Positions 51,358-63,185 of a DNA stretch of 64,000 nucleotides are shown piece after piece; positions within the stretch are counted from its first letter, which is position 1, and each line of letters opens with the position of its first letter. Source of the DNA: Impatiens glandulifera (taxonomy: Eukaryota; Streptophyta; Magnoliopsida; Ericales; Balsaminaceae); the NCBI RefSeq assembly GCF_907164915.1, contig NC_061862.1, positions 137,569,520 to 137,633,519 on the forward strand, given 5' to 3'. The notes under the pieces were generated by a model, which was given only the letters and a program-made list of their open reading frames with translations, ran no database searches and was not told where the DNA came from. The translations under genes were made by a program, and so were the position numbers.

Positions 51358-53013
51358 TAAAAGAGTTCGTCTAAGATTGGTGGGTTGTTTGTCGAGGGGG
51401 TAAAGAAGCATATGAGGGATAAAAGGCATATGAAAGTGAGATGTTGGATTTATTGGTTGGTTTAAAAAGCATTTGAAAGTGTGAGGTCACGAGATGAAGG
51501 TCGGGTGGTGGGTGGTTTGTCAGCCGAGGAGAAAAATAGGCATATGAAAGTGTGAGGTTGGATTCATTGGTTGGTTTAACGAGCATTTGAAATTGAAAGG
51601 TCACGAGATAGAGGTCGGGTGGTGGGTGGTTTATCAGCCGAGGAGATAAAGAGACATATGAAAAAATGTGAGTCACAAGATGATGGTCAATTGGGGGGTT
51701 ATGGTTGGTTTAACGAGGTTTAAGAGGTGTGTGAGAGGATGAATAGGAATATGAAAAAGAGTGAGTCACAAGATTATTATCAATTGAGGGATATTAGTAG
51801 TTGGTTTAATGAGAGGGATAAGTGGTGTGTGATCGATTGAAATTGATTGTTTATTTGTTGAAGTGGAGGTAAAAGAGATTGATTAAAATTGGTGGGTAGT
51901 TTGCCGATGGGATAAAGAGGCATGAAAAAGTTTGAGTCACAAGAGGTTGACTAAGATTTGGTGGATGTTTGCCGAGTGGATAAAGAGACATGAAAAAGTG
52001 TGAGTCACAAGAAGTCAACTAAGATTGGTGGGTGGTTTGCCAAGGGAATAAGAGATGTGTGAAAGTGTGTGATGTCACGAGATGTAATATTGTTTTGGAT
52101 TTGGAGGTTGATTTGTCTAAGTGAGGGTAAATATAAGAGGTCTTCTTAACAAATTATATATTATTGGTTAAAAATATATGAATGAGATGTGGATTGAACA
52201 AAATGGTCGATTGAGGGATTGGTTGTTAATTTATTGAAGTGGGGGTAAGAGAAGTCACAATAAGAGTAAATATGATGAGATGCGAGGTGGGGACTTGTGG
52301 TTGATTTTTTGGGATAAAACCGATAATAAAGAGAGATATCGATGATTAAAAATAATATGAATGAAATTATGATTGATCAAATGTGAAAATGTGTGAGCTC
52401 ACGATACTAGAGGTCGACTAAGATTGTGGTTGATTTGTCGAGTGTGATAAGAGGCATAAGAAAATTGTGAGGTCATGATATGAGAGGTCGATTGAGATTA
52501 GTGGTTGATTTGACGAGAGATAATAAGCGTGTGAAAGTGTGTGAGGTCATGATATGAGATGTGAATTATGTGATTGGTGATTGGTTTGTCGAAGTGGTGG
52601 TAAAAAAAGTTGCGGTAATTTGAATAAGTGGTCGATAATAGTGTAAAACACGTCTAACATTACTTTAGATAAGAGCAAAACATATGACACAACTTTAAGT
52701 AAAATCTCTATATCGATTTATAGTAAACTAATGAGATAAATAGTGTAATTGACTTATTCTTACTAAGAAGAAATTTACACTTATTTTAAGTGTTTTTCAA
52801 ACTCATAAAATTAATTTTTTTAACTTTAGATATTTAATAAATTTAAAAAAAATATGTTAACATTAAATTTTGGATTTAACTTAATTTTTATAAACTAAAA
52901 CTAATTTTAAATTAAATATTTTTGAATATTTTTAATTTTATCTAAAATACTTATAGATAAATAATATTTTGTTTATATTTTTACCCGTGTAAATGATCGG
53001 AATTCATGTTAGT

Positions 53014-53328
53014 TGTTGCAATGACAATTAAAAATATTGAATTTATTTAATATTTATTAATTGTCTCGTTCAATGAATTAATGTTAATTAAATAATGAAC
53101 AAATTCATTTTCATTTGGATTAAATTTCACCTTAATTCACATTTGTATTTGGTGTAAATTTTATTTGGATTAAATTTCACAAATAATTCGCATTTGAATT
53201 TGGTGTGAATTTTATTTGAATTAAATTTCACCTTAATTCACATTTTAATTTGGTGTCAATTTCATTTGGATTAAATTTTTTTAAATTCTCATTTCTATTT
53301 AATTAATTGAATTAGTTTAATTCTAACA
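53014..53328 (-). repeat. Left LTR of the Copia remnant, with ~52-bp repeats
   Basis: About four copies of TTCATTTGGATTAAATTTCA, CCTTAATTCACATTTGAATT, TGGTGTGAAT. The minus strand just right of it reads ATTAATGTGGGGAT, a possible purine tract. Confidence 0.7.
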
Positions 53329-53867
53329 ATCCCCACATTAATAGAAATTGAAAGATTAACCAATTGAAAGATTCAACAGTTGAATTTTATATAGGATAGA
53401 TAAGTGTAACACTTTAAACATTATCTTGTAATAACATATAACTTTACTAGTTGATTAGTAGACTAGATGTCCTTGAATTATTATGTCTTTTGTGTAATGA
53501 TTATATATACTTTCACATAGAATTTTCCAGATGCATGTTAAATTCTCATGGTTGTGTCAGTTTTAGCCATGGAACATGCGTCTGGTTCTATGAGAGAGTC
53601 TTGAATTGAGTCATACAATTCCTTCAAATTGATCTCACTTCTTCCTCACATAGGTTATCTCTTTACTCACAAAAAATCATTAAAAGAGATATGATTATCC
53701 TTGTCAAAATATATATTATTTTGTTATAGGATTAATCTTCAACAATAATCTTCCAAGTTAGTACAATTAGGTTTTCTCATTGAACATAGTTCTTATGATC
53801 TCCAATCTGCATAAGTTGTGTTTACTTCATATAAACTTATAGTAGGCTCATGTCTTTAAAAGACTTT

Positions 53868-54003
53868 CATAATAACTCTTTATTCAATAATTTGGTTAGT
53901 GGATCCACAATGTTATCTTTGACTTGCATAATCAAATTTGATAACTCCATTAGATAGTATAATTTAATGATATTATGCCAAAGACTTGTATGTCTAGACT
54001 TGT
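53868..54003 (-). pseudogene. Copia RNase H C-terminal fragment
   Basis: The minus strand encodes SRHTSLWHNIIKLYYLMEL, then MQVKDNIVDPLTKLLNKELL and a stop. This matches the conserved K-S-R-H and DPLTK boxes at the end of Ty1/copia polyproteins. It is followed toward 53340 by non-coding 3' DNA and the 3' LTR. Upstream pol was not found. Confidence 0.8.
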
Positions 54004-54389
54004 TATTGACTCTAAGTTTGTGCAATTTTTTATTACTATCACAATGATTAGAAATTTTCGTTGGTACATTCTTAGATAGTCTTGAAACATATTATAATAA
54101 GAAGCATAGTCATGCTTACAATTTAAACAATTTTTTATGAAAATATTGTTTACTTGGCTAACTAGTAGATAAAATTTCTTTGAACTATTCTGTCTTCGTG
54201 TAAATGATTACATATTTTTTATAAAATTATTTTATTTTTCGAAATAAGTTAAAATTATAGATTATAACGTTTAATATATCATTCATAATTTTCTTAAAAG
54301 ATTTCTATACGTAGATTGCACTTCCAAATGTAAACATATTCACTTATAAACGTAAAGTCTTTCATTTAATAATATAAATATCATTTGAT

Positions 54390-56840
54390 AACAACATGAT
54401 ATTTCATGTAGTGTAATTTACATCCTTGGTGGATTTAATCATTTTTATCGTAATTTTTAACGATAAAAATATCGTACAAAAGACATGTAATGAAATAATT
54501 TTTATTGTCTTAATGATATATATAATTGTCACATTTACTTTTAATCTATGAAGAGCGCTTAACATTTCAGCGTAAAGTAGAGACATGTGAAGCGCGCTTC
54601 ACATGACTTTGTTAGTAAAATGAGATAAAATTATATCAGTTTAGGCATAGTATCACAATACTTCACATCAACTTGAATTACAAAATTTCACACTAACTAG
54701 TTAATAACTATACTTCAAAATAACTAGCATTGTTATCAGTTTAAGCATAGTTTTAAAAGACTTCACAGTATAGTTTAAGCATAGTTTCGTTAGTATTATT
54801 GTCTTCAAAATTAAAAAATATATATAAAAAAATAATGTTACAAAGAAATTAATTAAATACAATGTAAAAGACAAATTATCAGATTATTAACTAATATGCA
54901 TGTTATATAAACAATCACTTATCAACACAATCAAATAATATATCTACAAATATACTTCACGTCTTAATCGAAACATTTACATTACTGTGCATTGTACGAT
55001 AATCCACGTAAATAGACAATGTTCAAAACAAATTTGGGTAAATTATTTTCACCGAGATAATTCTTGCAAAGACAATTTTGACTCACATAGTCGTCTCTTT
55101 GAACACATTAATATAACGAGTTCTAACAAATATGATATCTAGTTTATGTCATCTAATGATTAATCACACAAATTCTATAAAAGAAATTAAAATGATTTAA
55201 AGTATAAATGATAAAGTCATTTTACCAAATTAAATTTCTACATAAAAACTATTAAGTGCCCCAATTCATTTTATAATTTTTACACAAGAAATTAGAATGA
55301 TTCCAACATTCATGAATAAAATTGTTTTGACACATCAAATTTCTACATAAGACACTTTTAATGACACTCATTCATCTCATAATTTTTACATAAAAAATTG
55401 GAATAGTTTCAACATCAATGACTATAGTCATTTTAACGAGTCTAATTTTTATAAGCGAGTCTAATTTCTATAAAGAAACCATCGGCTATCCCATTCAAGG
55501 TTCCTAAATCAATGACCAAAGTCATTTTAACACATTAGATTTCTACAAAAAGAAATTATTAGTTAAAGTAGGATTCAAACAAGGTACTTGACTTCTGCCT
55601 TGCACATTTGCGTCTGAACTTCAAACCACTACACCAACCCACCCTTTCATTGTTATACCACTGTTTACGATCTTCTGTCTTTTTTTAGAAAAATTTATTC
55701 TTCTCCTTTTTTACTTAACTTTGACAAAAAAATGATAACTTATTATCATAATCAAAAGGTAAATATATAAGACAGTATATATACGTATATAAATAGACAA
55801 TATTTTCTTAGTTAGTAATTATCATACCACATTCTTATTAATTACTCATTAATTACTCATGTTTAATTAATTTAGAAATACATATATCAAAACTAAATAA
55901 TTTATTTCAATTAAAATTAATTTTTATAATTATTAATAAATTACACCTATAACCAATTATTATTAATCATCATTCATTTTTTTTGATAAAAACTATCTTT
56001 TTAGTTTTTTCTTATTAGTTTCTTTCTTAATAATAAACCAAGTCTTTAATTAAACTAGAGAATCACTTATATATTTTGTATAAATAATATACATATTTTT
56101 CATAAGAATATATATATATATATAACAAATATTAGCTTATAAATTTAAGCTTGTACAATATACTAAAATATTGTTAATAATTAATTAACATTATACAATA
56201 AAGACTATCTTTATTAGTTAATTCTTCTATTTCTCAAGATAAATAATTTCAACTTATCAAAATGAGACAACATCTCTCTTGCAACATCGCAGCTCGTATT
56301 TCTGAAATATCAAAGACAAAGATTTTCGATGGTACAAGCTACTAAATAGCTTAACACACGAAACTAATATTATAAGATTGTTCGTATTTTTGTCTTCAAA
56401 ATTACAAAAAATATATAAAAATGATGTTACAAAGAAATTAATTAAATACAATGTACAAAGAACGAAATCACTAGAATACAATGTTAATTCGAAGTATGTG
56501 TTATACATATTTTCCTTAAACAACTTCATCGTCTCCCGTTTGTGTTGTAACTTATCTTAGTAGTGATTTTGCACTAGAATCACTACGCATAGAACATGAT
56601 AAAGATATCTAAATCCAATCACCGAGTTTCAACAAAAATTGTCGAGTCAAGAACTCGAACAACACTCATAAAGAACATTCAAAAAGATAAGAAAAAAACT
56701 TTTAGAATTTTAGAGTAGGAAATGATAAAATAATGTGTGAAAATGAATTAAGTGAAGAACTCGAAAATCATTCACAAAAATAAAGAAAAACACTTAAAAT
56801 TCTAGAGTAATATATGATAAGATGTGGTGGTTTGAGATGA
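54390..56840 (-). mobile_element. Unclassified repeat, copy B (inverted relative to 27.4-31.4 kb)
   Basis: Reverse-complement landmarks shared with copy A: GGGAGACGATGAA (56.53 kb), TTGTCTTTGATATTTCAGAA (56.31 kb), the tRNA-like piece (55.57-55.66 kb), the ~104-bp minisatellite (55.13-55.56 kb), TTGTCTTTGCAAGAATTATCT (55.06 kb), and a TTTTTATCGTTAAAAATTACG block (54.45 kb). A ~100-bp stretch with TTGTCTTCAAAATTA is duplicated at 54780-54890 and 56370-56465. No protein coding is credible. Confidence 0.55.
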
Positions 56841-57034
56841 TCTAGCAATAGATAAAAAGACTATTATAACTGAATATTAAATCATCAAAATGAATTCAAC
56901 TATTATGAATCCATAATCCATCCATAATCCAACTGATGATATTTCTTACCTCTTCATTTTTCATCTTCACATATTTTCAACCGTTACTAGAAATAATTAT
57001 CAATAAGAATTGATAACATCAATAAACTCATAAT

Positions 57035-57398
57035 TGTTACAAAAACAATTAACAATATTAAATAATTTAATATTTGTTAATGGCCTCATTCAAAAATTAA
57101 TGTAAATTAAATAATTAATGAATTTAATTTTATTTGAACTAAATTTCACCTTAATTCACAATTGAATTTGGTGTGAATTTCATTTGAATTAAATTTCACC
57201 ATTAATTCACATTTGAGTTTGGTGTTAATTTCATTTGGATTATATTTCACTATTAATTCACATTTGAATTTGTTATTAATTTCATTTGGATTAAATTTCA
57301 CATTAATTCACATTTGAATTTGGTGTTAATTTCATTTAGATTAAATTTGTCTAAATTCTCATTTCTATTTAATTAATAAAATTAGTTTAATTCCAACA
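57035..57398 (-). repeat. Right LTR of the Copia remnant, with ~52-bp repeats
   Basis: About five copies of the same ~52-bp AT-rich unit as in 53014-53328, same orientation; ends AATTCCAACA. Confidence 0.7.
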
Positions 57399-57456
57399 AG
57401 TTTCATAATAACTAGCTAAAAACTATCCATTATGAACCTTACAATAACTATAACTA

Positions 57457-57625
57457 ACTAGCATGTATCTTGTGAATTTGCACGAGTAATGATATAAAAA
57501 TCGAGAAAAACAATTATGGTAAAAATATGTATTTTTAATTTACTCTCATATATATCCAAATTAACCACAACTCTCAACCCGACAATCTAGACATTTTAAA
57601 AATTAAGCATCATTATATATATATA
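57457..57625 (-). mobile_element. Mini-Helitron, minus strand
   Basis: The minus strand starts near 57625 with TATATATATAATGATGC, TTGTCGGGTTGAGAGTTG. It ends ACTCGTGCAAATTCACAAGA, TACATGCTAG, T (57457). Length is ~169 bp, with a 5' unit and a 3' hairpin but almost nothing between. Confidence 0.65.
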
Positions 57626-58010
57626 AAAATTAGTTAGTTAAAAAGTAGAACTTATACTCTATAATCCGGACACTTTGAAAATTAAATATCATTATATATA
57701 TATATAGATTAGTTAGTTAAAAGTTAAACTTATATTATTAAAATGTCTCGCGTTAATCAAATTTGGTGTTTAATTTAAAATATAAAGTTGTTAAAGAGTT
57801 GTACTTGTTTTGTTAGGTTGCGAGTTCGAAACATGCATATAGCATTTTTAATTTCATTTTTAACCGTTTTAAGTTTATGGGTGGGTGAACCCACAATCTG
57901 ACCAAGCATCCATAAACTGGGCTGTGGGTTATATTTTAAATTCAACAACAAATTTGATGAACGAAAGACATTCTTAACAATATAAGTTAAACTTTTTAAC
58001 TAACTAATAT
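57626..58010. repeat. Head-to-head Helitron 5' units
   Basis: 57640-57900 is a reverse-oriented ~310-bp unit (AATTAAATATCATTATATAT, then AACCGTTTTAAGTTTATGGG). 57930-58005 is the tail of a forward unit (AATTCAACAACAAATTTGAT), so the two face each other. Confidence 0.6.
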
Positions 58011-58594
58011 ATATACATATATAATGATGCTTAATTTTCAAAGTTTCCAGATTGTCGGGTCGAAAGTTGTGATTAATTTTGATATATATGTGAGAGTAAA
58101 TGGATACTTGGATCGGATTGTGGGTTGACCCGCCCATAAACTTAAAATGGTTATGTATGTTTCGAACTTGCAACCTAAAAAAATAAGTACAACCCTTTAA
58201 CCAAGTGTGATTGTGATGTGATTTGCCGAGGGATAATAGGCCGGTAACAATTGAAAGTGGTTAAAAAATATAAATCAAATATTTGATTAACCAAAGTGTG
58301 AGGTCACGATCCTAAATATTAAAAAATATGAATCAGATATTTGATAGACCAAAGTAAAGTATAAGGTCACGAGATGAGAGGTTCATTGGAAAAAATATGT
58401 GATGAGATATGTTAAAAGATGAGTTGTTTTTAACGAAGTGAATAAAATGTGAAATAAGAATGTTCTATTTTTTATTTTAATATATTATTTATAATTTATT
58501 AAGAATTTTAAACATTAAATGCATATTATTATAATTTCTTTTTAAATGTTTTTATATTTTTATCATGTATGTCGCACGAAAACTTTTCTTAATT
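58011..58594 (+). mobile_element. Short Helitron-type element, copy 1
   Basis: The 5' end is ACATATATAATGATGCTTAA with TTGTCGGGTCGAAAG. The interior has CAAGTGTGATTGTGATGTGA, TAATAGGCCGGTAACAATTG and GAATCAGATATTTGATAGAC. The 3' end is TGTATGTCGCACGAAAACTT, TTCTTAATT (eroded). A collinear copy lies at 60.78-61.30 kb. Confidence 0.65.
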
Positions 58595-59254
58595 ATTTTA
58601 TATATTTAAAAAATATATAATATTGTTATTTATTTACTAGATTAAGTTTAATATATATATATAATATATTTTAATAATTAAAATGGTTAATATTTCAAAA
58701 TATTTGATTCTAAATTATTATTTATTTAATTGAATTTTTATTTAGTAAATATTTTAATAATTACTTAAAATAAGTTTTAAAATTGTTTTTTTTATCAAAT
58801 TTAGAAAATGGCATTTTTCAAAATCGCAAACATGAGTTAATAATAAAAGAAAAGAAATCCAAAATTTATAATTTTTGTTTTCAGTCCTGTGCAAATAGCA
58901 TTAACTAATTAGTGAATGTATCTTATATAGTTTAGTTTAAATGAAAAAAAAATAATTTTTAAAAGTTTAAAAATTATAAGTTCGAATTTTACTTAAAATA
59001 TATTTAAAGAGAAATTTTTAATTCTAACTAAAGAAAATCTCATTTAGAGTTAACCAATGACAATTCATGAATCACGAGAATTGATTGGAAGAGTGAATTT
59101 AAAAGAGGAAATGAGGAAGGAATGACGTGACGTAATATGATTGGCCGAAAAAATAATAAAATTTATTTTTCTTCTTTATTTTCACTCTTTATATTTTTTC
59201 CAATTAGTGATATAGTGACACATAATTTCCTCCTCCATTCTCTCTCCCAAATTC
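58595..59254. other. AT-rich spacer
   Basis: No gene or element end was recognised. GAATGACGTGACGTAATATG near 59122 contains a TGACGT pair (bZIP-type words), but no gene lies next to it. Confidence 0.45.
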
Positions 59255-60222
59255 GGTTATTTCAATGATACTCATACAGGCAACCCATGGCGGGGTGGGC
59301 GATCCCGCGGATTGTCTCACTACAAATAAAAATCATTAATAGTTCTAGAATACAAGAGTTCAAGAACATGATCAAATAGTCATAATGCACATCAAACAAG
59401 AGTCTTGTCTATCGTTACATATTAATTGACCAAACAGTTCAACAAAGTAACTAAAATTTAAAAATTTCATAAAATAGAAATTTCAGTAAAGTCAACATTT
59501 CTTAAATACCATCAATCGAGATATAATCCATGTCAAATCTTTCTCATTCATCTAATTTCTTTTCAATGTCATCATCAACATCCTCTAGAACATTTGATCA
59601 TTGCGTGGACAATATTGATGTAACTATTACGTTGCCTTCTTGATTTTTATCTACATATGAAATATTTTACAAAAATGAAGGTAATTAAAAATTCAAATCA
59701 AAATAAACTAATATATGAAGTCACAAGTCACAAATAAGTTAAGGACATAATTAAAAATTTGTAACTAAAATTATCGATAGCATATCCATGTAACCAATTG
59801 CGTGTACAAATAAGAGCTTGCATATTGAGTATTGACTGTTGCAGTGCTTCCTAAGAGAGAAAAAAAACTAGGGTTATGCGGCATATGCCTATAAGGCTAT
59901 AAATCAAATTAGATTTTTTATTGCCAACCCGCGGGCCAACCCAAGCCCGACCCACCTAGGCCCGTGTATGCCCACTTCCAAATGAGTTGCTAATATTTCA
60001 ACCCAACCCGTCTAAATTGTTTGGCGGGGCGGGCCAACCCAACGGGTCTAACCCAAATTGACGGCTCTGCATGCAGTGCCTGTGTCACACTCATAAAATG
60101 ACACCTATACACAAAAGAAGTGAAGCATCACTCTCCTCATTTGTTAATTTTTTTTTTCTTTGTACAGGTGACGCTGCTTTAGTGGATACAGTACTGCCTG
60201 TATGAGTAGCATCGAACTAACC
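59255..60222. mobile_element. 968-bp TIR DNA transposon, hAT-like by target site
   Basis: 28-bp terminal inverted repeats (59255-59282 and 60195-60222; GGTTATTTCAATG/GGTTAGTTCGATG, then TACTCATACAGGCA) have three mismatches. The flanks ccaaattc (59247-59254) and ccaaattt (60223-60230) make an 8-bp target duplication with one mismatch. The interior has GC-rich islands (GGCGGGGTGGGCGATCCCGC near 59290; GCGGGCCAACCCAAGCCCGA near 59932) and no transposase. Confidence 0.75.
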
Positions 60223-60755
60223 CCAAATTTTCTATCCCTATCACTCGACGAATAAAAAAATGAATTGATTAAGTGGCAATATTAAATTGGCTTACCCCGC
60301 AAAGGCCACATGATCACGAGCTTATCTCATATGATCTGTACTTATAGGATTTACAATAAATTAATTATGTCAATTGTTCATATTCTAGTATGAAGTTTGA
60401 AAAAAATATCATCTAAATTTAAATATTTATGATAACTGTATGTATTCATTTAAACACTTTTTAAAATTTCAGTTTTTCTTAATAACTACATAAAATGTTA
60501 TTGGCAAAATTTGAGATATTTATTTATATTTATTTATATTTAAGCAATAAATTAAAAAAAAACAAATTAATGAAATAAGAATTAGGTAAATGGACTTGGA
60601 GTTTGTGGGTCTTAAATTAAAGTGTCATTATACTTATCTAATTGCATTAAATACAAACAATTACACCTCACCGACTCTAATCCTGATGATTTATTGATTA
60701 AACTTTAAATCTTATTTAATCTAGACGTTTGGTTAGTATTTATATATCTTGCCTA
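60223..60755. other. AT-rich spacer
   Basis: Nothing recognised. A (TA)n tract begins at about 60760. Confidence 0.5.
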
Positions 60756-60794
<39 letters not shown>

Positions 60795-61498
60795 TGCTTA
60801 ATTTTCAATGTGTTCGGATTGCCGGATCGAGAGTTGTGTTTATTTGGATATATATGTGAGAGTAAATGAATAATTGGGTCGGATTGTGAGTTGATTCGCC
60901 TATAAACAAGTGTGATTGAGATGTGATTTGTCGAGACATAATAGGCCGGTAACAATTGAAAGTGTTAAAAAAATATAAATCAAATATTTGATTGACCAAA
61001 GTATGAAATCACGATACTAAATATTAAAAAATATGAATCAGATATTTGATAGACCAATGTGAAAGTGTAAGGTTACAAGATAAGAAGTTAATTGGAAAAA
61101 AATATATGTGATGAGATATGTGAGAAGATGAATTATTTTACTGAAGTGAGAAAAATGTGAAATGAGAGTGTTCTATTTTTTATTTTAATATATTATTCGT
61201 GATTTATTAAGAATTTTAAACATTGAATACATATTATTATAAAAAAAACTATTTATTTTGTTTATATTTTTTGTCCGTGTGTATCGCACGAGAATTTTTC
61301 TAATTACATTAAGGTCTAAAAATTCTAGTCTAATTTATATCATAGAGTTAAGGATTGATATCTCATATATTCTTATGCATTTTATACATTTTTTCTCTTA
61401 TTATATATATAATATTTTCTTTATGAATATAAATAATTTTTTAGTTAATATAAAAATTATATATACACACAGAATAATAAAATTATTTCAACAATTTA

Positions 61499-61556
61499 AA
61501 GTGATCTAGCGGTTAAAGTCTTCACTTTTTATGCTTAAGACTAGGGTTCGAATCCC
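61499..61556 (+). repeat. tRNA-like sequence, second copy
   Basis: AAGTGATCTAGCGGTTAAAG and AGGGTTCGAATCCC, placed as at 50975-51045 and preceded by the same AAATTATTTCAACA. Confidence 0.6.
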
Positions 61557-61589
61557 AAAACATGCAAATTTTTAAACAAAGGATACGAG

Positions 61590-62350
61590 ACATCTAAAAG
61601 TGTGAAGTTGGAATTAGTGTTTGATTTGATGAGCATTTGAAAGTGTGAGATCACGAGATGTAGTTTGTTTAGTGTGAGGTCAAATTTAGTGGTTGGTTTG
61701 GAGACAATTTGAAAGTGTGAGGTCACGAGATGGTGGTTAGGTGATGAGTGGTACGTGGTTTGTCGAGTGTGAGGTCAGAATTAGTGGTTGGTTTGGAGAG
61801 AATTTTGAAAGTGTGTGGTCACGAGATGGAGGTCGGGTGATGAGTGGTTTGTCGTGTGTGAGATTGGAATTAGTGGTTGGTTTGACAATTATTTAAAAGT
61901 GAGGTCACAAGATGGAGGTCGGGTGATGGGTGGTTTGTTGAGTGTGGGTTGGAATTAATGGTTGGTTTGACGAGCATTTGAAAGTGTGAGGTCACGAGAT
62001 GGAGGTCGGGTGGTGGGTGGTTTGTTAAGTGTGAGTTCGGAATTAGTGGATGGTTTGACGAGCATTTGAAAGTGAGGTCACAAGATGGAGGTCAGGTGGT
62101 GGTTTGTTTGTTGAGTGTGAGGTTGTGATTAGTTGTTGCTTTGGCAAGCATTTGAAAGTGAGGTCACGAGATGGAGGTCGAGTGGTGGGTGGTTTGTTGA
62201 GTGTGAGGTCGGAATTAGTGGTTGGTTTGATGAGCATTTGAAAGTGTTGTTGTCAAGAGATGGAGGTCGGGTGGTGGGTAGTTTGTTGAGTGTGAGGTTG
62301 GAATTAGTGGTTAGTTTGACGAGCATTTGAAAGTGTGAGGTCACGAGATG
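61590..62350 (+). repeat. ~87-bp minisatellite, about eight copies
   Basis: The unit is GTGAGGTCACGAGATGGAGG, TCGGGTGGTGGGTGGTTTGT, TGAGTGTGAGGTCGGAATTA, GTGGTTGGTTTGACGAGCAT, TTGAAA. Frames on both strands (for example 62043-62416 minus) are repeat artefacts. Confidence 0.88.
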
Positions 62351-62399
62351 AAGGTTGGGTGGTGGGTGGTTTGTCGGCCAAGGGGATACAGAGGCATAT

Positions 62400-63185
62400 G
62401 AAAAAGTGTAAGTCATAGGATGAAAGTCAATTGGGGGTCAGTGGTTGGTTTGACGTTGGATAAAAGGTATGTGATCAATTGGTTTGGTTGTTTATTTATT
62501 GAAGTGAGAGTAAAAGAGAGGTCGACTAAGATTGGTGAGTGGTTTGTCGAGGGATAAATAGACATATTAAAAAGTGTGAGTCACAAGATTATCGTTAGTG
62601 GGTGGTTTGTCGAGTGGATAAAGAGGCATATGAAAAAGTGTGAGTCACAAAATTATGGTTAGTAGGTGGTTTGTCGAGGAGATAATGAGGCATATAAAAA
62701 AGTGTGAGTCACAAGATTATGGTCAGTGGGTGATTTGTCGAGAGGATAAAGAGGCATATGAAAAAGTGAGTCACAAAATTATGGTCAGTATGTGGTTTGT
62801 TGAGGAGATAATGAGGCATATAAAAAGTGTGAGTCACAAGATTATGGTCAGTGGGTGATTTGTCGAGAGGATAAAGAAGCATATGAAAAAGTGTGAGTCA
62901 CAAGATTATGGTCTATAGTGGTTTGTCGAGGAGATAAAAAGGTATATAAAAAAATGTGAGTCACAAGATTATGGTCAGTGTGTGGTGTGTCGAGAGGATA
63001 AAGAGACATATGAAAAAGTATGAGTCAAAAGATGAGAGTTAATTGGGGAATTAATGATTGAGTTTGACTAGAATAAGAGGTGTGACATTAATTGAGTCGA
63101 CTAAGGTTGATGGGTGGTTTGCCGAAGGGATAAAAGAGGTATATAAAAAAGAGTGAGTTACAAGATGAGGGTCAATTGAAGAATT
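62400..63185 (+). repeat. ~62-bp minisatellite centred on GTGAGTCAC
   Basis: The unit is AAGTGTGAGTCACAAGATTA, TGGTCAGTGGGTGATTTGTC, GAGAGGATAAAGAGGCATAT, GAAA. It is most regular at 62575-63030 (seven or eight copies) and degenerate on both sides. Confidence 0.88.

Larger units (their letters stand above)
50546..53012 (+). mobile_element. 3' part of the long Helitron-type element, minisatellite-rich
   Basis: Follows the 5'-unit array. Near 50975-51050 is a tRNA-like sequence, then 51.06-52.6 kb of degenerate repeats built from GTGAGTCACAAGATG, GAGGTCACGAGAT, GGTTGGTTTGACGAG and AAGAGGCATATGAAA. The end reads TTTTTACCCGTGTAAATGATCGG, AATTCATGTTAG, T, an eroded Helitron 3' end (compare 63340-63367). 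No coding frame is credible. Confidence 0.6.
53014..57398 (-). mobile_element. Copia retrotransposon remnant, minus strand, interrupted
   Basis: LTR-like ends at 53014-53328 and 57035-57398 share the order ACAATTAA, AATATTTATTAATTG/AATATTTGTTAATGG, then a ~52-bp minisatellite, then TCATTTCTATTTAATTAAT and AACA. On the minus strand they start TGTTRGAATTAAACTAAT. Copia RNase H coding remains at 53868-54003. The centre (54.39-56.84 kb) is an inverted copy of another repeat. No matching target duplication was found. Confidence 0.65.

Noticed and set aside
62043..62858. Frames over the right-hand minisatellites
   Set aside because: Periodic peptides such as SHKIMVS mirror the DNA repeat; no evidence of a gene.
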